From contig BFEA01000491.1 in NCBI GenBank assembly GCA_003427395.1, positions 716,159 through 738,486 of the forward strand: a DNA stretch of 22,328 bases, given 5' to 3'. The notes beneath the pieces are model-generated. The model had not been told where the DNA came from. It was given only the letters and a program-made list of their open reading frames with translations, and did no database searches. How positions within the stretch are numbered: position 1 is the stretch's first letter; every line of letters starts with the position of its first letter. This DNA is from Chara braunii. Its lineage: Eukaryota > Streptophyta > Charophyceae > Charales > Characeae. Shown piece after piece: positions 1 to 8,819 of the stretch. A program made the translations under genes and the position numbers.

Positions 1-33
1 CACCGCGGGTCTGGTCCTTGGTCTCTACTACAC
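1..33 (+). repeat. Duplicate of retroposon 3' tail at 12184-12216
   Basis: These 33 bases are identical to 12184-12216, near the 3' end of a poly(A)-tailed plus-strand retroposon. They stop abruptly at the transposase adaptor that follows, whereas the internal copy continues into CCTGGGC and a poly(A) run. I read this as one arm of a mate-pair circle from another copy of the repeat family, or from this locus itself, joined by library construction. It is not a natural neighbour of base 72 onward. Confidence 0.8.
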
Positions 34-71
34 CTGTCTCTTATACACATCTAGATGTGTATAAGAGACAG
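34..71. other. Tn5 mosaic-end dimer (mate-pair junction adaptor)
   Basis: CTGTCTCTTATACACATCT at 34-52 is followed directly by its exact reverse complement at 53-71. The 19-base Tn5 mosaic end in this back-to-back form is the circularisation junction of Nextera mate-pair libraries. It is a synthetic library sequence left in the assembly and marks a chimeric join. Sequence to its left should not be treated as contiguous with sequence to its right. A natural IS50 end is very unlikely because both ends abut with no transposon between them. Confidence 0.97.
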
Positions 72-97
72 GAGAGAGAGAGAGAGAGAGAGAGAGA
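72..97 (+). repeat. (GA)13 microsatellite
   Basis: Thirteen uninterrupted GA units directly follow the adaptor dimer. From 98 to 503 I see only non-coding sequence ending in a T-rich run at about 463-490. Open frames there are short and show no recognisable domain. Confidence 0.9.
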
Positions 98-503
98 AAA
101 CTCTCAAAGTGGCGAGTAGGAGGATTTCAGAGATGGTGACGTGGCATCGGGGGAGCTGGAGATGGGGAACCTCACCAGGGAGGACCGTCACGATGAATGA
201 AGCTGCCGAAATTTGAGGCAAACTGCCCCACTGACGGGCCTGGGTATTGCACAAAGTTGCCCACCCGGTATGGAGGGCAAACTGGGTAAAACAGGGTGGA
301 GGCCTAGGCCCCAATCACGCCGTCCAGATTGTAAATTTGCACATGGGCCTGATAGGGACGAAACGTAAAGAATTAGGCCCAAAAGGGCATTCCGCTCTAC
401 CCACATCTTTTAGGGGCATTTTGGCATATATCTCAACTTATAGGGGTATTTCGCAAATTATTCCTTTTTTTGTTTTTTTGTTTTTTTTTTCGCGCCTGCT
501 GAT

Positions 504-645
504 GCCACGGCCGAGCTGTCTAGGCCACACCCGTGGCTGGGCCATGGCCGAGACATCTTCGCCACGCCCATGGCTGGGCCACGGTCGAGATGTCTAGGCC
601 ACGCTTGTGGCTGGGCCACGACCGAGATGTCTAGGCCACGCCACA
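504..645 (+). repeat. 37-bp GC-rich minisatellite, about 3.5 copies
   Basis: A half unit at 504-523 is followed by full units at 524-560, 561-597 and 598-634, and a partial unit after 635. Each unit holds two related halves, GCCACRCCCGTGGCTGG and GCCACGGCCGAGATGTCTAG, so it is itself an internal near-duplication with GCCACG/CGTGGC palindromic cores. Because 37 is not a multiple of three, the repeat changes reading frame every unit. The open frames across it are therefore by-products. From 646 to 916 I see nothing assignable. Confidence 0.9.
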
Positions 646-935
646 CCCCTGGGGAAACGAGCCATAAATTGGAGGGCCTGCTACTGGTAACTGCTCCCAG
701 GCCAGGCCATGGGAAAAAGAGCGGTACCACTACCGCCACCTCCCGTTTTTGACAATTATTGAACCGGTAGGCCGTCAAACGCACAATTTACTGCTTTTCT
801 TGCAGTTTCTAACTGGTCTTCGCCCAAGCTTGCACTGGACTGTTATTTATGTGAATTCTGAACTGTGCAGCGGTCACAGGCACAGTTGTCTCTAAAAAAA
901 AAAAGGGAAAACTACGCGGGAGTCACAAAAATGAG

Positions 936-1066
936 TTATAATTGCACTATGGGCCAATATACAGTTTGCATTTGCACTTCGGGCAATGTATACAACCACT
1001 TTGTGTCCAGTTAGGGTACCCGAAGTGCAATTGCAAACTGTATGTTGGCCCATAGTGCAATTATAA
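936..1066. repeat. 48-bp inverted repeat with 35-nt loop
   Basis: The arm at 936-983 pairs with 1019-1066 with only a few mismatches; 984-1018 is the loop. The motif reads TTATAATTGCACTATGGGCC on the left and is mirrored on the right. A transcript of either strand could fold into a long hairpin. It lies just inside the putative left terminus at 917. Confidence 0.92.
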
Positions 1067-1420
1067 GGACATACTCACACAAGAATAGCAAAATTGCATA
1101 ATCTACAACTTTGTAACTGTGATTTTGAGGTTTAGCTGTGCTGCGTACTCACACACGGCTGCCTTTGTGAATGAGACATCGCCCCGACTTTCTGAAAATT
1201 GGTCCATTTGGTATCAGCACGGTCACATAGCTGATAGCAGATGGTGGAATGTTTTTTATTGGGCTTTCAACTTTTCATGTGTGTGTTTTTCCCCCCCCCT
1301 TTCCTATAACATTTCTGCCCGCACGGTCATGACTTCGAAGGATTCGCCTGACAGTGGCCACTGTGGTACCGCTTCGATCGGCCAAGGACTCGAATCCACG
1401 TGACCATGTGCTGAGAGGCA

Positions 1421-1560
1421 GAAAAAGAGTTGGCAGCACGGTTCTTTGCATCTACCCGCATACATGTGCTTACCTGCCCGTTCAAGCCTCGGTAGAAAAA
1501 GAGTTGGCAGCACGGTTCTTTGCACCTGCCCACATACATGTGCTTGTTCAAGCCCTGAAA
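1421..1560 (+). repeat. 74-bp direct tandem duplication
   Basis: The unit at 1421-1494 is repeated from 1495 to about 1560 with an 8-base deletion (ACCTGCCC) and a few substitutions. The core GAGTTGGCAGCACGGTTCTT is identical in both copies. No coding function is supported. The sequence from 1561 to 1876 is otherwise featureless to me. Confidence 0.9.
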
Positions 1561-1876
1561 CCACGCGGAGGGCAGCGGAATCTGCATTTATTCTTGCGGA
1601 GGGTCTGATTAATCTTGTGGAGGGCTAGACTATTCGCATGTGGGAACGAGGGGAGAAACTGCGGAGGAGGGCGGAAGGGCAGCGCAAGCGGGTACGGAAC
1701 TCACCTGGGGGGGAAAGGGACTCCGCCACTCCGGACAAACCCATTACACACGGGCATTCTGTTGTGCATGACGCCAAAAATGATACAGGCGCTGTATGAC
1801 TGTCCCGTTGGCAACCGAACATAACAATTTTGGACTGTAGTAGGCACGAAGTTGTGTTTTCTGGCTTGTGGAGTGC

Positions 1877-1905
1877 TTTTTTTTTTTTTTTTTTTTTTTT
1901 TTTTT
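1877..1905 (+). repeat. Poly(T) tract, 29 bases
   Basis: An uninterrupted T run directly precedes the first copy of the 173-bp repeat. The second copy is also preceded by a T run (2080-2094 after the ambiguous base), suggesting that the poly(T) belongs to the repeated unit. It could be the poly(A) tail of a minus-strand retroposon. Confidence 0.85.
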
Positions 1906-2284
1906 GAATTTGCGAGGATCTCTAGAGGTCCTCGCAATTTGATAAACCCCGCAGCCCACCAGGCCGCTGACAAATCTGGCTTCGTTTGTGATTTTGTTGG
2001 GGGTGGGGCGAAAGTGTGACTTCAAAACATCATCAGATTTTGCGACTTCGAGAATTAGACCCCTAGTGTGAGTATGCCNTTTTTTTTTTTTTTTACACGA
2101 AAACCAAATGCGAATTTGCGAGGATCTCTAGAGGTCCTCGCAATTTGATAAACCCCGCAGCCCACCAGGCCGCTGACAAATACTACACTGTTTGTGATTT
2201 TGTTGGGGGTGGGGCGAAAGTGTGACTTCAAAACATCATCAGATTTTGCGACTTCGAGAATTAGACCCCTAGTGTGAGTATGCC
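1906..2284 (+). repeat. 173-bp direct repeat pair flanking an N
   Basis: The copies are 1906-2078 and 2112-2284, equal in length and apparently identical except for one 9-base patch (CTGGCTTCG versus ACTACACTG, seven mismatches). Each contains a 28-bp near-perfect palindrome starting TTGCGAGGATCTCTAGAG (1910-1937 and 2116-2143). The ambiguous base at 2079 sits exactly at the end of copy one, next to a T run. This is what an unmerged contig overlap or gap-fill would look like, although a real tandem duplication is possible. Confidence 0.88.
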
Positions 2285-2307
2285 CTAGCTCTCTTTTGTG
2301 ACTCCCG

Positions 2308-3295
2308 TTTAGAGAGTTACAACCTAGAGAACAGAGGGATAGTAGTTGAGCCCGGGACCCAAGGCTTCAATTACAACCCCCCCCCAGCAGTGGGGGTCGA
2401 CCAAGACCAACTTTATTTGAAGCTGGGCAGGAATGGACAGGAGTAGGCCAGGGGAGATTGTCCCAGTGGTTTCTGTTTCTCAGGGCACCCATAGTAACTC
2501 ACAGGAACATTGTTCCCCACCGACGCCGGGTAATGACCCTGGTACATTTTCGCAAGCTTTCGTTTTTCCGCCCAGATGTGGCTGGGGGCGCAGCGAGGCC
2601 GGGAGCACTGCGCCCCGTCCGGTACAGGAATCACAGGAGCACGACGCAGCACGGCGTGGCGAGGCGAGCGCGGAGCAAAGCGTGCACAGAGCGGTGCGAA
2701 GTAGCATGATGGGCGTAAAATGGCGATGGCGTGTGATGGCGTGCGATTGAGGTTTCCTGGAGGCAAGATTGGAGGGGGACGGGCGATGGCAGGTCGTCGG
2801 TTGCAGTGGAGTGGAATGGGGATTGTGCCGAGGGAAAGAGGTTGGGGCGAGCGGAGGCTCGATGGTGGGGGATTTCCTATACTTGCCATTTTTACTCCGT
2901 CTCTCTTTCTTCTTGATTTAGCGGCCTCCGGATCGTTGGGCAGGGACTGAACTCTCTCTGAGGTAGCATCAACAGGCTTGACGTGGTTTCTCACAACGCA
3001 ATCGCATATGAGCACTGATAAGGAGGTGATTGTGTCCTACCAATTCTCTTCTGGTCAGTGCAGCTTGCCAAGGGGCTATATTAGCACGGGCTATGGGGAG
3101 GCGAATGTATTCCTTCCGCAGGAAGAGGTAGGGGCTGAGTTTGGACTCTACAACGGCGGAGCAGTTGGATCAAGGGACTGCGAGAGTGGAGCGCTAAGTG
3201 ATTCAGCACCTGCTGGAAAGCGGGTCCTGCGTCCCTCACATTAATTGTGTCTTATGAATCAACACCTCTTCATCCATTGTTGGACGCCAGATCTA
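2308..3295. other. Unassigned GC-rich stretch
   Basis: No recognisable gene is present. A 200-codon open frame on the minus strand (3015-2413) opens with GTG, is rich in Pro, Arg and Ser, has no domain I recognise, and overlaps equally open plus-strand frames. That pattern reflects local GC bias (about 2570-2870). A C9 run lies near 2378. I do not call a coding sequence here. Confidence 0.5.
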
Positions 3296-3405
3296 GCACT
3301 GCTACTTGATCCTGATTCACTTACGAGAACCTGAAGATCCCACATGTTCTGCACTGCTACCTGGTCCTGATTCACTTACGAGAACATGAAGATTCAACCT
3401 GATCT
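3296..3405 (+). repeat. 55-bp tandem duplication
   Basis: Units 3296-3350 and 3351-3405 share GCACTGCTAC and CCTGATTCACTTACGAGAAC with scattered substitutions. They lie just beyond the apparent 3' limit of the LINE ORF2 fragment. They could be LINE 3'-UTR sequence or flanking DNA. Confidence 0.88.
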
Positions 3406-3429
3406 GAGGACATAACCTGAAATCGTCAC

Positions 3430-5140
3430 ACTTCAATCATACCCAAACCAAGATCTCAGAACCATAGTCAATAGTGGAGGGGGAAATGGATCAGGAAATT
3501 CTACCATTGGACGCATGGAAATGAATGGGTCTACCAATGTCCAGTCCTGAAATACTATCCTATAGGCTCTCCTTATTTCTTCATTGTTCCCTCCTGTAGC
3601 CCCTTCCCATTTCACTTTTCCCATTACCCCCCTTGGTTTCCTCCAAGCCGGCAAGTACAAATTTTTTTAATGTGTTTATGGATTTCATCTCGTGAAGACA
3701 AGTGTTGCATTTTTTTTTTCGCTTGTTCCCATTTGGTTGTAAATTTTGTTTGGACATACAATTTAATGGTTTCAGTGAATTCGGGTCCATCTAGGCGATC
3801 TCCCTCCATTTCGTAAGTGCATCTCCTCAACCAAATGACCCATATGACTGCTCTTCTCCCCATGGTAAAGAGGTTTTGTGTGAAGTCATTATATGGTCCG
3901 GCAATCCATGATTCCAAAAGAATTGTTTTCCAACTTCATGGTCATCTAGTCTGTGGGCCTAGCTATGGATTTACAAACTCTATCCTACCACCTCCATAAC
4001 CATATAGCTCTAGGGCCTTGCAGGAAGATATGCTCGATAGTTTCAGGGATCAACCTACTGGGGAAGATAGATTTGCAAAATTTACACCACCTAGATGCAA
4101 TTCCTTTTTGTTCCAAGGAAGATCTATCTTTCAGTCAATCATTTGTGGGAAGACGTCTGTGTTCAATATATCATTGAAGAGATGTCATTTTCGCTGGTTT
4201 GGATTTCATTTAATTAAACCACTTGATTGATCTTACATCTTTTCTGCTAAGATTGAGATATTTCATCCATTTGGTTGATACCTTGTCCTTTATATTAAAT
4301 TTTCATTTTTAACATTCTATAGGTGGATTGTACTATAAGAGTATGTAAGACACGTTTATAATTCTTGTCAAATTTCTTTTGTTTACTGGGAGAGTTTCAG
4401 ATCCAATTGGCTATGTCTAATGCTAAGCTGGGGATGATAGTATAAGGTTTAAAGGTAAGTCATTGATCCTTCTTTCTTAATACTATAATTCTGAAAATTT
4501 AGCTAGCTTAGACCCATTGGATCTGACCCTTATCTTTAGGATGGAGAGTGTAATCTTGCAAGAGATCACAGAGTTCAAGGATGATGTCTCCATTTAGAAA
4601 TTTATCTAGGATGTTTCCAATTTCTTGGGAACGGTCCTTAATGGTCACCCAATCATTAATTTTTAGTTTAGGTCCCTTATGAAGAATTTGAATCCAGCCC
4701 AAGGGGATTAACTGAATTATTTTGTTTAGTACTTTTTTTGCATGGTGACAATAACAAAGATATTTTTTTAGTGTTGCAGGATCAATCCAATCATTAGTTT
4801 AACTATTTTGAATATCTTTTATTGAAATTTGTTCTGAGAATCCCTCTTTTTACCCATTCATTCCAGGGTGAGTCCATACAGTGAAGGACACACCCTTGAG
4901 AGTCTCTAATCCATCTATTGTTAAAAAGGGGCTGTGAGCATACTTCCTTCTATCTTTCATGGGGGATCTTGTCAATCAAAGGCAATTTTCTCCATGTTTT
5001 GATAAGGGTGATCCAGAATAAATCATTACGCAAATCCCTCATCGCAGCTAGTCTGTCAGAGAGTAATTCACTTGTTAAATCTCTAACCTTTCCTCTTGGA
5101 AGTGGTAGTTGTTTCCAACTTTTTCACAAATGAACTACGA
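3430..5140 (-). pseudogene. LINE ORF2 C-terminal fragment (post-RT region, zf-RVT-like)
   Basis: Reading the minus strand with several frame changes gives the order seen after the RT core in plant L1-type ORF2. There is a Trp-rich segment (LFWITLIKTWRKL, about 5000), then QPLFNNRWIRDSQG (about 4890), WNEWVKRGI and the block from 4702 to 4508. After that come KWMKYLNLSR (about 4260) and HRRLPTND (about 4155). The zinc-finger-like C-x2-C lies near 4090-4075, followed by PETIEHIFLQGPRAIWLW (about 4050-3990). The last pattern matches the zf-RVT signature, C-x2-C followed by ET-x-EH-x-F and GPxAxxLW. In-frame stops include TGA at 5124-5126 and TAG at 4950-4952. The catalytic RT blocks (A to E) are not in this fragment, so it is either a 5'-truncated insertion or the distal half of the LINE cut by the PLE at 5150-8820. 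Confidence 0.75.
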
Positions 5141-5354
5141 ATGGCAAACTTCGTAATCAGCACACCACAGCAAGCGAACAGAGAAGAAAAGGGAAGGTTG
5201 AACAAGAAATGGGACAAAGGAGAGGTGGTAGAAGATAACAATAATAAACACCTTGGTCTTCTCCCGAACGCGACCTTTGTGAGGTCAGAATTCAAAAAAG
5301 TAAATCCAACCTCTCATAGCCAGTTGCTTAAAAAAGCAGTCGGCAGTATTCTGA
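5141..5354. other. Junction zone between PLE 3' region and LINE fragment
   Basis: No LINE-like frame can be followed above about 5140 and no PLE coding sequence reaches this far. The plus strand is A-rich. The exact PLE 3' end, and any target-site duplication, lies somewhere here, but I cannot place it without another copy to align. Confidence 0.4.
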
Positions 5355-5420
5355 AGACTACTCTTAAGCTGTCGTAAGACTACTCTTAAGCCGTCGTAAG
5401 ACTACTCTTAAGCAGTCGTA
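5355..5420 (+). repeat. 22-bp tandem repeat, 3 copies
   Basis: Units 5355-5376, 5377-5398 and 5399-5420 read AGACTACTCTTAAGCNGTCG plus TA. They differ only at N (T, C, A). Each carries a CTTAAG palindrome. On the minus strand they lie just downstream of the hammerhead-like motif, in what would be the PLE 3' region. Confidence 0.95.
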
Positions 5421-5470
5421 GATATCCTGACAGACTACACCTTGAAAAACTCACTGGCGAGAAGTAGCGA

Positions 5471-5517
5471 GACCCTACGCATTTCGGTCGGTCGCCAGCC
5501 GGCACTCATCAGAGGTC
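5471..5517 (-). ncRNA. Hammerhead-ribozyme-like motif of the PLE
   Basis: The minus strand carries the hammerhead core in the correct order. Stem I 5' strand GACCU (5517-5513) is followed by CUGAUGAG (5512-5505), a stem II region (5504-5486), GAAA (5485-5482), and a NUH site GUA (5478-5476). Stem I 3' strand GGGUC (5475-5471) pairs with GACCU over five base pairs, one a G-U. Stem III is almost absent, as in the minimal type I hammerheads known from Penelope-like elements and plant retrozymes. Stem II is imperfect: GUGCC can pair with GGC-G-AC around a GGCU loop, but about five extra bases (CGACC) then precede GAAA. The copy may therefore be weakened or dead. The position, downstream of a PLE RT on the same strand, fits the known association of PLEs with hammerheads. 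Confidence 0.7.
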
Positions 5518-5790
5518 TTTCAAGCCGCAAATTGAGGAGGAGAAGACCAGGTTGTTGTATTTACTTTATACTACCTAAGTCAACTCGCCGACCACGAAAA
5601 AAGTTCGACTAAGAATAGAAGACCCTTCTTGGCACTTAGCCATCCATGTTCGAGAGACAAGAGATCAAGTCATCCCAACCCAATTCATCTCAAGAAATAA
5701 ACCAGCAGTTCGGTACAAGAGCAGACTAGAAAGGTCTGACCAAGGCCCAAGCAGTAAGAACAAGAACAGTTCAGAAGGGTTCCAGCAGGA

Positions 5791-6066
5791 AGATTAGCTC
5801 GGAGAGAACAGACCAAGGCCCAAGAATCAGACCAAGACTAGCTTCGAGGTGGAAAAATCGGAGCACAGATGGAAAAGAAAAAGAAAAAAGCCCTACGATT
5901 CTCGAACCTCATACCTAACAGATGGAAAAGATTAGCTCAGAGAGAACAGACCAGAGCCCAAAAATCAGACCAAGACTAGCGTGGAGGCGGAAAAATAGGA
6001 ACACAAATGGAAAAAAAAAAAAAAAAAAAAAGTCGTACGATCCTCGAACCTCGTACCTAACACTTA
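5791..6066 (+). repeat. 138-bp direct tandem repeat in the PLE 3' region
   Basis: Copy one is 5791-5928 and copy two starts at 5929. They share AGATTAGCTC, ATCAGACCAAGACTAGC and CTCGAACCTC with about 10-15% divergence. Copy two has a pure A21 run (6011-6031) where copy one has an interrupted A/G tract, so the mononucleotide has expanded or been homogenised in one copy. A shorter echo of GACCAAGGCCCAAG occurs near 5738. The plus-strand open frame across it encodes poly-lysine and is not a credible protein. Confidence 0.9.
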
Positions 6067-6128
6067 TGGAGATTATTCCAGGAACAGCTGACCTTAGCCC
6101 GAGGAGAGAATCAAGACGGCACTTCGTT

Positions 6129-6129
<1 letters not shown>

Positions 6130-6160
<31 letters not shown>
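6130..6160 (+). repeat. Poly(A) tract, 31 bases
   Basis: An uninterrupted A run sits immediately below the PLE RT stop. On the minus strand it is poly(T) in the 3' region of the element. On the plus strand it could instead be the poly(A) tail of a separate short retroposon covering part of 5420-6130. Confidence 0.8.
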
Positions 6161-6161
<1 letters not shown>

Positions 6162-6163
6162 AT

Positions 6164-8284
6164 TCACCACATGTACCCGTATCCGTTCCCTGTACCCTTC
6201 CTTGCGCCGCTCGACGGCCATCCGGTAAAGCACAGTACCCAATCTTCCCATATCCCACCAAATTTCCGAGAGAAGGATCGGAGAGCCGTATCGAAGTAGA
6301 AGTCCGCAAACCCCCTAATCCATAGCTCAATCTTCATCGTCAGCAGAAAGGAGGCTTTCGCGCCCTTCATCGTCGTGTACTTCGGGGCCCGGTGAAAGAA
6401 GGAAGTGATAACAACCAGTTTTTGTTGTCTACTCGAATAGGTACAGTAATCTTGTAGATTCTGGAAGATCAGTCTTCCTTTTCGGACCCCTCCCTGGTTC
6501 TTGTGCGTTGCAGCGCAGACAACTCCCTCCGGCCCATCCTGTACCCCAACTATACAACCGATAAATTCCCAGGCATTTCCTTGGTCCGTTCGCTCAAGCA
6601 TCATATTTTCATTATAGCATGCCCTGAACTTTGCAATCACCTCATTTGCTCTCTCTGGTCCCACGTTCTTCTTGTAACGAACAAAAATCGATACGTCATC
6701 AACAATTCGAGCCCCATACGTATAGATTCGCATCATCCCATGACATCAAACAGGCGAGCGTCGGACTAGAAGCCTTGCCCATTGGAATACCTATATGCTG
6801 CTTCAGGATAACACCACATGCGCTCACGTACGTGCACTCCAAATCAAACTTGACGAAACGAATAATATCCTCAAAGGCCACGTTCAACCAACCTTCCTGG
6901 GAACCCCCCATTCTGATTTTTGCCCCTTTCCCCCTCTTCCTTAACATCACTCCTTTCGCCTTCTCCAACACCCTGAAATCAACAACCCATTCTGTTGCCC
7001 TCACGATCACCTCATAAGGTAAATTACAAAATATTTCCTTGATGTCGAATGTTGCAGACAACAGCCCTTCGTTTAACCCCAGTTCCTTGTTAACGACAGA
7101 CAATCTCTCAACCAACTCCTCCGTACTTTTCATATTGAAATTACTCCTTGCCGACATATCCCACAACATCTAGTTTACCGCCCTGGCCAACCTTTGCTAG
7201 CGGCAATTCCACACTCCTCGAATGTTGGACAGATGGATCTCCATTTACGTACATCCTTGTGCTTGGGGATGACGTAACTTTTTTCCAACTTTCCCTCCTC
7301 ATTCCATTTCCCCAACCTCTCCAACTGCAAATTCCTGTATTTCATCCCATTCGATCGGCTTAGCGTTCTCTCATCCAAATTGCAATCCTCAAACCCTGGG
7401 TTACTCAAAAACATCTTCCTCATACCCTGATGATATGTTATTGGACAGCATACCAGCGAGTCACCAGGGTTATGGTCAATCGGGCAGCTTACAAGCCCCT
7501 CAAATCGGTCCTTCCAGACCCCCACAGAATCCGTGTGGCATAACACCTCTTCGCCACACCTAATGCTATTAAAGCATTTCAAAATCAGCTGACCGCCAAT
7601 TCTACCGAGAAAATCATCCATCGCGAGTGAGGAAAAGAAGACGAGAGACCGAAAAGCAAACGACAATTGTTTCTGCAAATTATGTACAGTGAAGGCAACC
7701 GAAGGTCGTGGTATATTTCTCGCGTTCCTCAACCATACCGGAACAAAATCTACCTCGCTCAACCGGAAGCAGATGTGCCCATCTACACGTGGAAAATCGT
7801 CATCCATCCCCTTGCACATGCATTCCACGTTCGATTCAGCCCCTCTGGCCGCTTCCCTAAAGTTATACAAGAGATCACCGACACTGGGATTTTTTGCCAA
7901 TACTATTCTCATGCGTCTAATCAGCATTTGTTTCCATACATCAGAAATATTCAACCCCATAATCAGCGATCCACATGCTTTTTGAATGCCAACCTTCGAC
8001 AGCCTCTCATCATACGCGACCTTCACCGTCGGTCGATCCCGGACATTAATTCCAAAGCGTCTCTTTATCACTCCAGAAAAAATACACCTCAAAGAATACC
8101 TAGTACGTTTCTCAGAGAAAGATCGAATCGCACTGAACATCCAGATCAACCGCTCCAAATCCCAACCACAAAGCTTCTTAGGTGCGAGTGGGCAACTCAA
8201 TAACTTCACTAATTCAGGTTTAAAGGCGGCAAATGAAGGGCAGAAAGAAACTATACGAGTGAATTCAATTTCCATTTCATCCAC
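6164..8284 (-). pseudogene. PLE reverse transcriptase, frameshifted
   Basis: Three consecutive minus-strand pieces read as one Penelope-type RT. Piece 1 (8284-7175) has a possible zinc site (C155-x-C157, H170-x-C172), a DHNPG motif near residue 270 resembling the DKN-x-G block of PLEs, and PKHKD-x2-KWRSI near 340-351. Piece 2 (7169-6699) has palm motif A, FDIKEIF (Asp at 7046-7044), and motif B, GIPMGKASSP. Piece 3 (6736-6164) has motif C, RIVDDVSIF (Asp pair within 6703-6695), then FIGCIVG and a thumb-like FFHRAPKYTT segment. The catalytic aspartates are intact. Frame is lost near 7190 and 6738, and a TAG lies at 7170-7172. The IVDD form, GIPMG block and FHRA segment favour a PLE RT over LINE or LTR RTs. 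Translation starts here are not meaningful because the upstream gene is truncated. Confidence 0.8.
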
Positions 8285-8371
8285 TAGCCACTCTCTTGCC
8301 CGTCACAACTGCAACTTACCATAATGCGAAGAGATCTCGGACGATCCAAAACATCGTTTAACCAATTTCTA

Positions 8372-8818
8372 CTAATTGATTAGCAGGCACCCTCCACCAC
8401 ATCGCAGTCTCATACTTGTGATACCCTCCTTTCTGTACTTGTTGAGCAAACGTAGCAAATTTGTTGATGATCGTCCATTGGAATCCACGAAGGTGAGGTG
8501 AGTACACGCCCCATTACTGATAATTGTTTTCCCCTGACCACCCGATCGCTTTCGTCTTTCCTTCTTCCCAGGTCTACGCTTACGACGCCTACTTGGCCTA
8601 TCCTTACTGCTGAGGTACGGGCATACCAACCTGATTATAAATTTTTCCACTTCGAACAAGTCCTCTTTAGAACAACGAATCAGCGGAAGTGTCACGTATC
8701 TCGTTGCCCCACAACGCCTCAACCAACTATATAAGCGATTGTTTCTTCTCCCATTTTCAACCACCTGTCGATTCTTCACCCGAAAAAGGTGTTCCCTCCA
8801 ACGCACATTCAACGACCT
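8372..8818 (-). pseudogene. GIY-YIG endonuclease domain, C-terminal half
   Basis: The frame opens in the middle of a GIY-YIG domain. TTRSLNVRWREHL (8824-8786) matches the segment after the YIG strand, with the conserved Arg and the His of R-x2-H. It is followed by YSWLRRCGATRYVTLPL and then FEVEKFIIRLVCP, whose Glu (near 8653-8645) corresponds to the metal-binding glutamate of the family. A strongly basic stretch (residues 70-95) follows, as expected for a DNA-binding linker. The GIY and YIG strands themselves are absent because the element breaks off at about 8820. The domain would nick target DNA for target-primed reverse transcription. It precedes the RT, giving the permuted order. No ATG start is credible; the frame is a truncation. 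Confidence 0.72.
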
Positions 8819-8819
8819 A

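Larger units (their letters stand above)
917..2307. mobile_element. Possible foldback/terminal-inverted-repeat element
   Basis: CGGGAGTCACAAAA at 917-930 recurs inverted at 2294-2307. A second inverted pair, CATACTCACAC at 1070-1080 and GTGTGAGTATG at 2272-2282 (also 2066-2076), lies inside it. Nested inverted ends suggest a non-autonomous foldback element of about 1.4 kb with no transposase. I found no convincing target-site duplication. The interior is composite: a 48-bp inverted repeat, a 74-bp tandem duplication, poly(T), and a 173-bp direct repeat around an ambiguous base. The inner boundaries may be affected by misassembly. Confidence 0.4.

Noticed and set aside
34-71. Natural IS50/Tn5 insertion
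   Set aside because: Two mosaic ends abut with no transposon between them, and the flanks are unrelated; library artefact is the simpler reading.
1387-1410. B-box-like GGACTCGAATCC
   Set aside because: The flanking bases do not form a T-arm stem and no anticodon arm or A box is nearby.
2413-3015. 200-codon minus-strand open frame
   Set aside because: It opens with GTG, has biased Pro/Arg/Ser composition and no recognisable domain, and overlaps open frames on the other strand. GC content explains it.
5922-6299. 125-codon plus-strand frame
   Set aside because: It is dominated by poly-Lys from A runs within the 138-bp repeat.
7667-8324. Plus-strand open frames of 98-178 codons
   Set aside because: They lie opposite the PLE RT, whose motifs are on the minus strand; they are mirror frames of it.
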